A stretch of DNA of 17,175 nucleotides from an uncultured Phascolarctobacterium sp. (GTDB taxonomy: Bacteria; Bacillota; Negativicutes; Acidaminococcales; Acidaminococcaceae), in the NCBI GenBank assembly GCA_900544795.1, contig UQWM01000031.1, positions 1 to 17,175 on the forward strand. Reading direction: 5' to 3'. This document shows positions 15,311 to 17,175 of this stretch, piece after piece (the stretch's first letter is position 1; every line of letters starts with the position of its first letter). Both the position numbers and the translations under genes were made by a program. Under the pieces are notes generated by a model. The model saw nothing but the letters and a program-made list of their open reading frames with translations, had not been told where the DNA came from and searched no databases.

Positions 15311-15343
15311 TAAAAAAGGGACGAAAATACAAATTTTCGTCCC
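15311..15343 (-). terminator. Riboswitch-controlled terminator upstream of queT
   Basis: Eleven-pair stem GGGACGAAAAT/ATTTTCGTCCC on the minus strand (15343-15333 with 15328-15318), loop of four, then TTTTTT (15317-15312). It lies between the preQ1-type aptamer and queT, so it acts as an attenuator. Its 5' arm can alternatively pair with the aptamer. Confidence 0.92.
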
Positions 15344-15420
15344 ATCCATGCTAATACAGTCCTGCTTAAAGCAGAACACCCGTAGTTTTAATTTGAGACA
15401 GGATGGTCACGAACTGTCTG
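15338..15420 (-). promoter_or_regulatory. preQ1-I-like riboswitch (aptamer plus antiterminator)
   Basis: On the minus strand AGACAG (15419-15414) pairs with CTGTCT (15401-15396) as P1. The loop starts UUC, then GUG. An A-rich tail ending AAAACUACG (to 15381) follows, whose UACG can pair with loop CGUG to close the H-type pseudoknot. This is the preQ1-I layout. Bases 15411-15401 (CGTGACCATCC) can instead pair with 15347-15338 (GGATGGGACG), which contains the 5' arm of the terminator. Ligand binding would free the terminator and switch queT-queF off. A hairpin TTCTGC/GCAGGA lies between. Confidence 0.8.
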
Positions 15421-15438
15421 TTATTTGATTACTTAGGC

Positions 15439-15467
15439 ATTATAACAAAGTTTGCCATATTTGGCAA
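15439..15467 (-). promoter_or_regulatory. queT-queF promoter with overlapping inverted repeat
   Basis: TTGCCA (15467-15462) and a perfect TATAAT (15444-15439) are 17 bases apart on the minus strand. The predicted start, near 15432, is about 12 bases before the aptamer stem. A perfect repeat TTGCCA-N4-TGGCAA (15452-15467) covers the -35 and spacer. Confidence 0.85.
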
Positions 15468-15482
15468 GCCATAGGCTGTATT

Positions 15483-16736
15483 TTAAACTATCGCTTTATC
15501 AGGTTTCACTAAAAACCACGCCAAGACACCCACCACTCCGGAAAGAGCCGTAGCAATCAACGCAGCATCCCAGCCATAGCTTGTAGCTATCCATGCTGTC
15601 AAAGTAGGCGCAATAACGCCGCCTATATTGCCCCAAAAGTTCATCCAGCCTGAAATAGAGCCGGCAAACTCGCCGCCTAAGTTAATAGCGCAAGCCCATG
15701 AAGCATTAAAAGTTAAACCCAATGACCCCAGGGATAGGGAAAGCCACATTACATTCTGCATCGGATCAGGGGTTTTCGTCGCAATATATAAGGCAATAGA
15801 ACAAATTACTATACCGGCAGCACCACACAAGGTACGAATCCAATATTGAGACGCACCGTTAGCAATAGCCTTATCGCAAAAATAACCGCTGCTAAAAGTA
15901 ACAATAATCAGTGTCAGCCACGGCATTGCCGCCCAAATACCCATTTTAGCCAGCGAAAAACCATGAACTTCCATCAAATACAGCGGCAGCCATGCTAAAA
16001 AGACAAACATTATGTAGTCGGTAATGAAATACTGCACACCAATAGCCCAAAACTGTGCGGAAGTAAATAATTTGCCCCAAGGAGCAGCTTTTTTTACTAC
16101 TGGGGCATCAGTGCGACCTTCGTTGATGTACGCCAATTCTGCTTCATTGACATACGGGCTTTCTTCGGGAGTTTCCGGAACATATTTATGCCAGATCCAA
16201 GCCATCACTATACCAACAGCACCAAAAATCCAAAACACCATTTTCCAGCCTACAGTAGACATTAAGGCTACCGTTAAAGCGGGGCCTATTACCGGCCCTA
16301 AAAAAGAACCGTTTAAAAGAAAAGAACTGGCATTGCCTTTTTCTTTTTTATTGAACCATCTGAAAATAGCGATGGCAAACGCCGGATAAATAGGTCCTTC
16401 ACCCATACCAAACAAAAACCGTACTCCAGCAAAAGAAAATTTACCTTTAGCGACGGCAGTAAGGGCGGTAAACACCGACCACCAGACTATAGCCAGACTG
16501 CCTGTGATACGGTGTCCAAACTTCTCGGCCATCATCCCACCCGGAACCTGCATCAAAGCATAACCGGCAAAAAAGAAAGATTGGATAAGACCCATATCTA
16601 TTTTATCAAAGCCATATTCTTTCATAATAACCGGCGTAGCTACAGATAAATTTACTCTATCCATATAGGAGACAAAGCTAACAATAAAAATCAGCCAGGC
16701 TACCTTCCATCTAAAATTACTCATCTTCATCATCAT
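15483..16736 (-). CDS. MFS transporter, anion:cation symporter (ACS) family
   Basis: Twelve-helix major facilitator (about 417 aa from the ATG at 16736) resembling sugar-acid/dicarboxylate symporters such as the galactonate and glucarate carriers. Early YMDRVNLSVATPVI in helix 1, the loop 2-3 motif GGMMAEKFGHR, GMGEGPIYPAF in helix 4 and NKKEKGNASSF before helix 5 are typical of the ACS group; likely substrate is an organic anion with H+ or Na+. Four clustered ATG codons (16736, 16733, 16730, 16724) follow GAGGGG; the first or second fits best, and an upstream in-frame TTG (16763) lacks a ribosome site. It is monocistronic in appearance, with its own promoter, and ends only about 15 bases before the queT promoter without a classical terminator. 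No catabolic gene nearby reveals the substrate. Confidence 0.88.
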   Translation of the reverse strand: MMMKMSNFRWKVAWLIFIVSFVSYMDRVNLSVATPVIMKEYGFDKIDMGLIQSFFFAGYALMQVPGGMMAEKFGHRITGSLAIVWWSVFTALTAVAKGKFSFAGVRFLFGMGEGPIYPAFAIAIFRWFNKKEKGNASSFLLNGSFLGPVIGPALTVALMSTVGWKMVFWIFGAVGIVMAWIWHKYVPETPEESPYVNEAELAYINEGRTDAPVVKKAAPWGKLFTSAQFWAIGVQYFITDYIMFVFLAWLPLYLMEVHGFSLAKMGIWAAMPWLTLIIVTFSSGYFCDKAIANGASQYWIRTLCGAAGIVICSIALYIATKTPDPMQNVMWLSLSLGSLGLTFNASWACAINLGGEFAGSISGWMNFWGNIGGVIAPTLTAWIATSYGWDAALIATALSGVVGVLAWFLVKPDKAIV

Positions 16737-16780
16737 TCTTCCCCTCGTTATTATCTTGTTCAAAAAACAAATACTTGTTA

Positions 16781-16809
16781 AGTTTACCCTTCTACAATTA
16801 AAAAGTCAA
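16781..16809 (-). promoter_or_regulatory. Promoter of the MFS transporter gene
   Basis: TTGACT (16809-16804) and TAAACT (16786-16781) lie 17 bases apart on the minus strand, about 45 bases before the ATG. An 11-base palindrome ACTTAACAAGT overlaps the -10 (16773-16783) and might be an operator half, but it is too short to assign. Confidence 0.65.
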
Positions 16810-17122
16810 TACAAAAGCTTTATATTCAGACTATTTCAAGTATAAATGTAAAGTAGACGACAATAAATTTATATTTTTGTTGTAGAATCAGCAACATTAA
16901 ACCATGAATTGCCGCAGGTAAAACTTAATTCACAGGTTTCTAGCACATGCGTACGCTCCTGTCCGTCGCCTGTATTTGCTAATCAGTAAACCACCGGCAA
17001 GTCAGAGGATGTTATCTCGCTTACGCTCGTAACCGCTGTCATGCTTCATCGGCGCGTCCTGCGTCCTTCCGATTTCCCCTGCCATGTGTCCCAGGTTCCC
17101 TGCTCGGATAGGAAGTTAATAA
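16810..17122. other. Gene-free interval with GC-rich hairpin-prone block
   Basis: About 310 bases without a convincing gene. The left 70 bases are AT-rich. From about 16890 to 17112 base composition changes to GC-richer sequence with short inverted repeats: ATCGG/CCGAT around a 16-base loop, TTAC-GAGC-GTAA, and CAGG-GAA-CCTG on the minus strand. The longest frame with ATG on the minus strand encodes about 27 residues (MAGEIGRTQDAP...) without a ribosome site. It matches no RNA family I can recall. It may be a dispersed repeat, a degraded remnant or an unrecognised RNA. Confidence 0.4.
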
Positions 17123-17155
17123 TAAAAAAGCAGACATACCATTTGGTATGTCTGC
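17123..17155 (-). terminator. Rho-independent terminator of a gene entering from the right
   Basis: Eleven-pair perfect stem GCAGACATACC/GGTATGTCTGC (17155-17145 with 17140-17130), loop of four, followed on the minus strand by TTTTTT. The plus-strand T tract is interrupted (CTTTCT), so the minus orientation is favoured. Confidence 0.9.
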
Positions 17156-17158
17156 TTT

Positions 17159-17175
17159 CTAACCGGCAACTTTCT
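17159..17175 (-). CDS. Possible 3' tip of a truncated coding sequence
   Basis: On the minus strand the last bases read ..AG AAA GTT GCC GGT TAG, that is KVAG and a stop, ending four bases before the terminator stem. This is where a stop codon would be expected. Only four residues are visible, so neither the frame nor the product can be confirmed. Confidence 0.3.

Noticed and set aside
15266..15379. N-terminal extension of queT starting at 15379
   Set aside because: The stretch runs through the riboswitch terminator and T tract, has no ribosome site and does not resemble the QueT family start. The ATG at 15265 with AAGGAG is preferred.
16737..16763. Upstream TTG start for the MFS transporter
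   Set aside because: There is no ribosome site before TTG, while GAGGGG sits properly before the ATG cluster at 16736-16724.
16885..17115. Short minus-strand ORF of about 27 codons or a T-box/riboswitch leader
   Set aside because: No ribosome site, no family resemblance, no T-box GGGTGG-type sequence, and the predicted MFS promoter lies downstream of the block.
1..17175. CRISPR array, prophage, IS element, toxin-antitoxin or defence genes
   Set aside because: No regularly spaced repeats, transposase, integrase or defence-type domains were seen. Every sizable non-shadow frame is a housekeeping or transport gene.

Overview
The window looks like a chromosomal housekeeping segment of a low-to-mid GC Firmicutes-type bacterium. 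A Negativicutes relative (for example the Acidaminococcaceae/Phascolarctobacterium group) is my best guess, but that rests on gene content and recollection only. All recognisable genes lie on the minus strand, so transcription runs from high to low coordinates. I found no mobile element, prophage, CRISPR array or defence system.

Reading in the direction of transcription: (1) 17175-16810: the possible 3' tip of a gene entering from the right, a strong terminator, and about 310 bases without a gene that hold a GC-rich, hairpin-prone block. (2) 16736-15483: a 12-helix MFS transporter of the anion:cation symporter type with its own promoter. (3) 15467-14261: a queuosine-precursor module made of a promoter, a preQ1-I-like riboswitch with a transcription terminator, queT (ECF substrate-binding component) and queF, closed by a terminator. 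(4) 14137-7077: the central glycolytic operon cggR-gap-(pgk-tpi fusion)-gpmI-eno. It has an extended -10 promoter, a 21-bp-spaced direct repeat resembling a CggR operator in the leader, and a terminator after eno. (5) 7046-6710: secG with its own promoter and a terminator-like hairpin. (6) 6674-4602: hppA, a K+-dependent-type membrane pyrophosphatase, with a strong terminator. (7) 4449-448: est (carboxylesterase), a PaaI-type thioesterase, rnr (RNase R) and smpB, all tightly coupled. (8) 420-12: ssrA (tmRNA) from its own strong promoter.

Functionally, block 4 runs lower glycolysis from glyceraldehyde-3-phosphate to phosphoenolpyruvate under a sugar-phosphate-responsive repressor. The two reactions flanking GAP metabolism (TIM and PGK) sit on one polypeptide. 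Blocks 7 and 8 form the trans-translation set: SmpB and tmRNA rescue stalled ribosomes, and RNase R degrades the defective mRNA. The order eno ... secG-est-rnr-smpB-ssrA is the one known from Bacillus. Here it is interrupted by hppA and by an extra thioesterase gene.

The most noteworthy observations are the in-frame PGK-TIM fusion, a readable preQ1 switch with mutually exclusive antiterminator and terminator, the putative CggR operator, a TTG-started hppA overlapped by a two-codon ORF, a possible Asp-to-Glu change in the esterase triad, and two unexplained structured intergenic blocks. I see no convincing evidence of a wholly new biological system.
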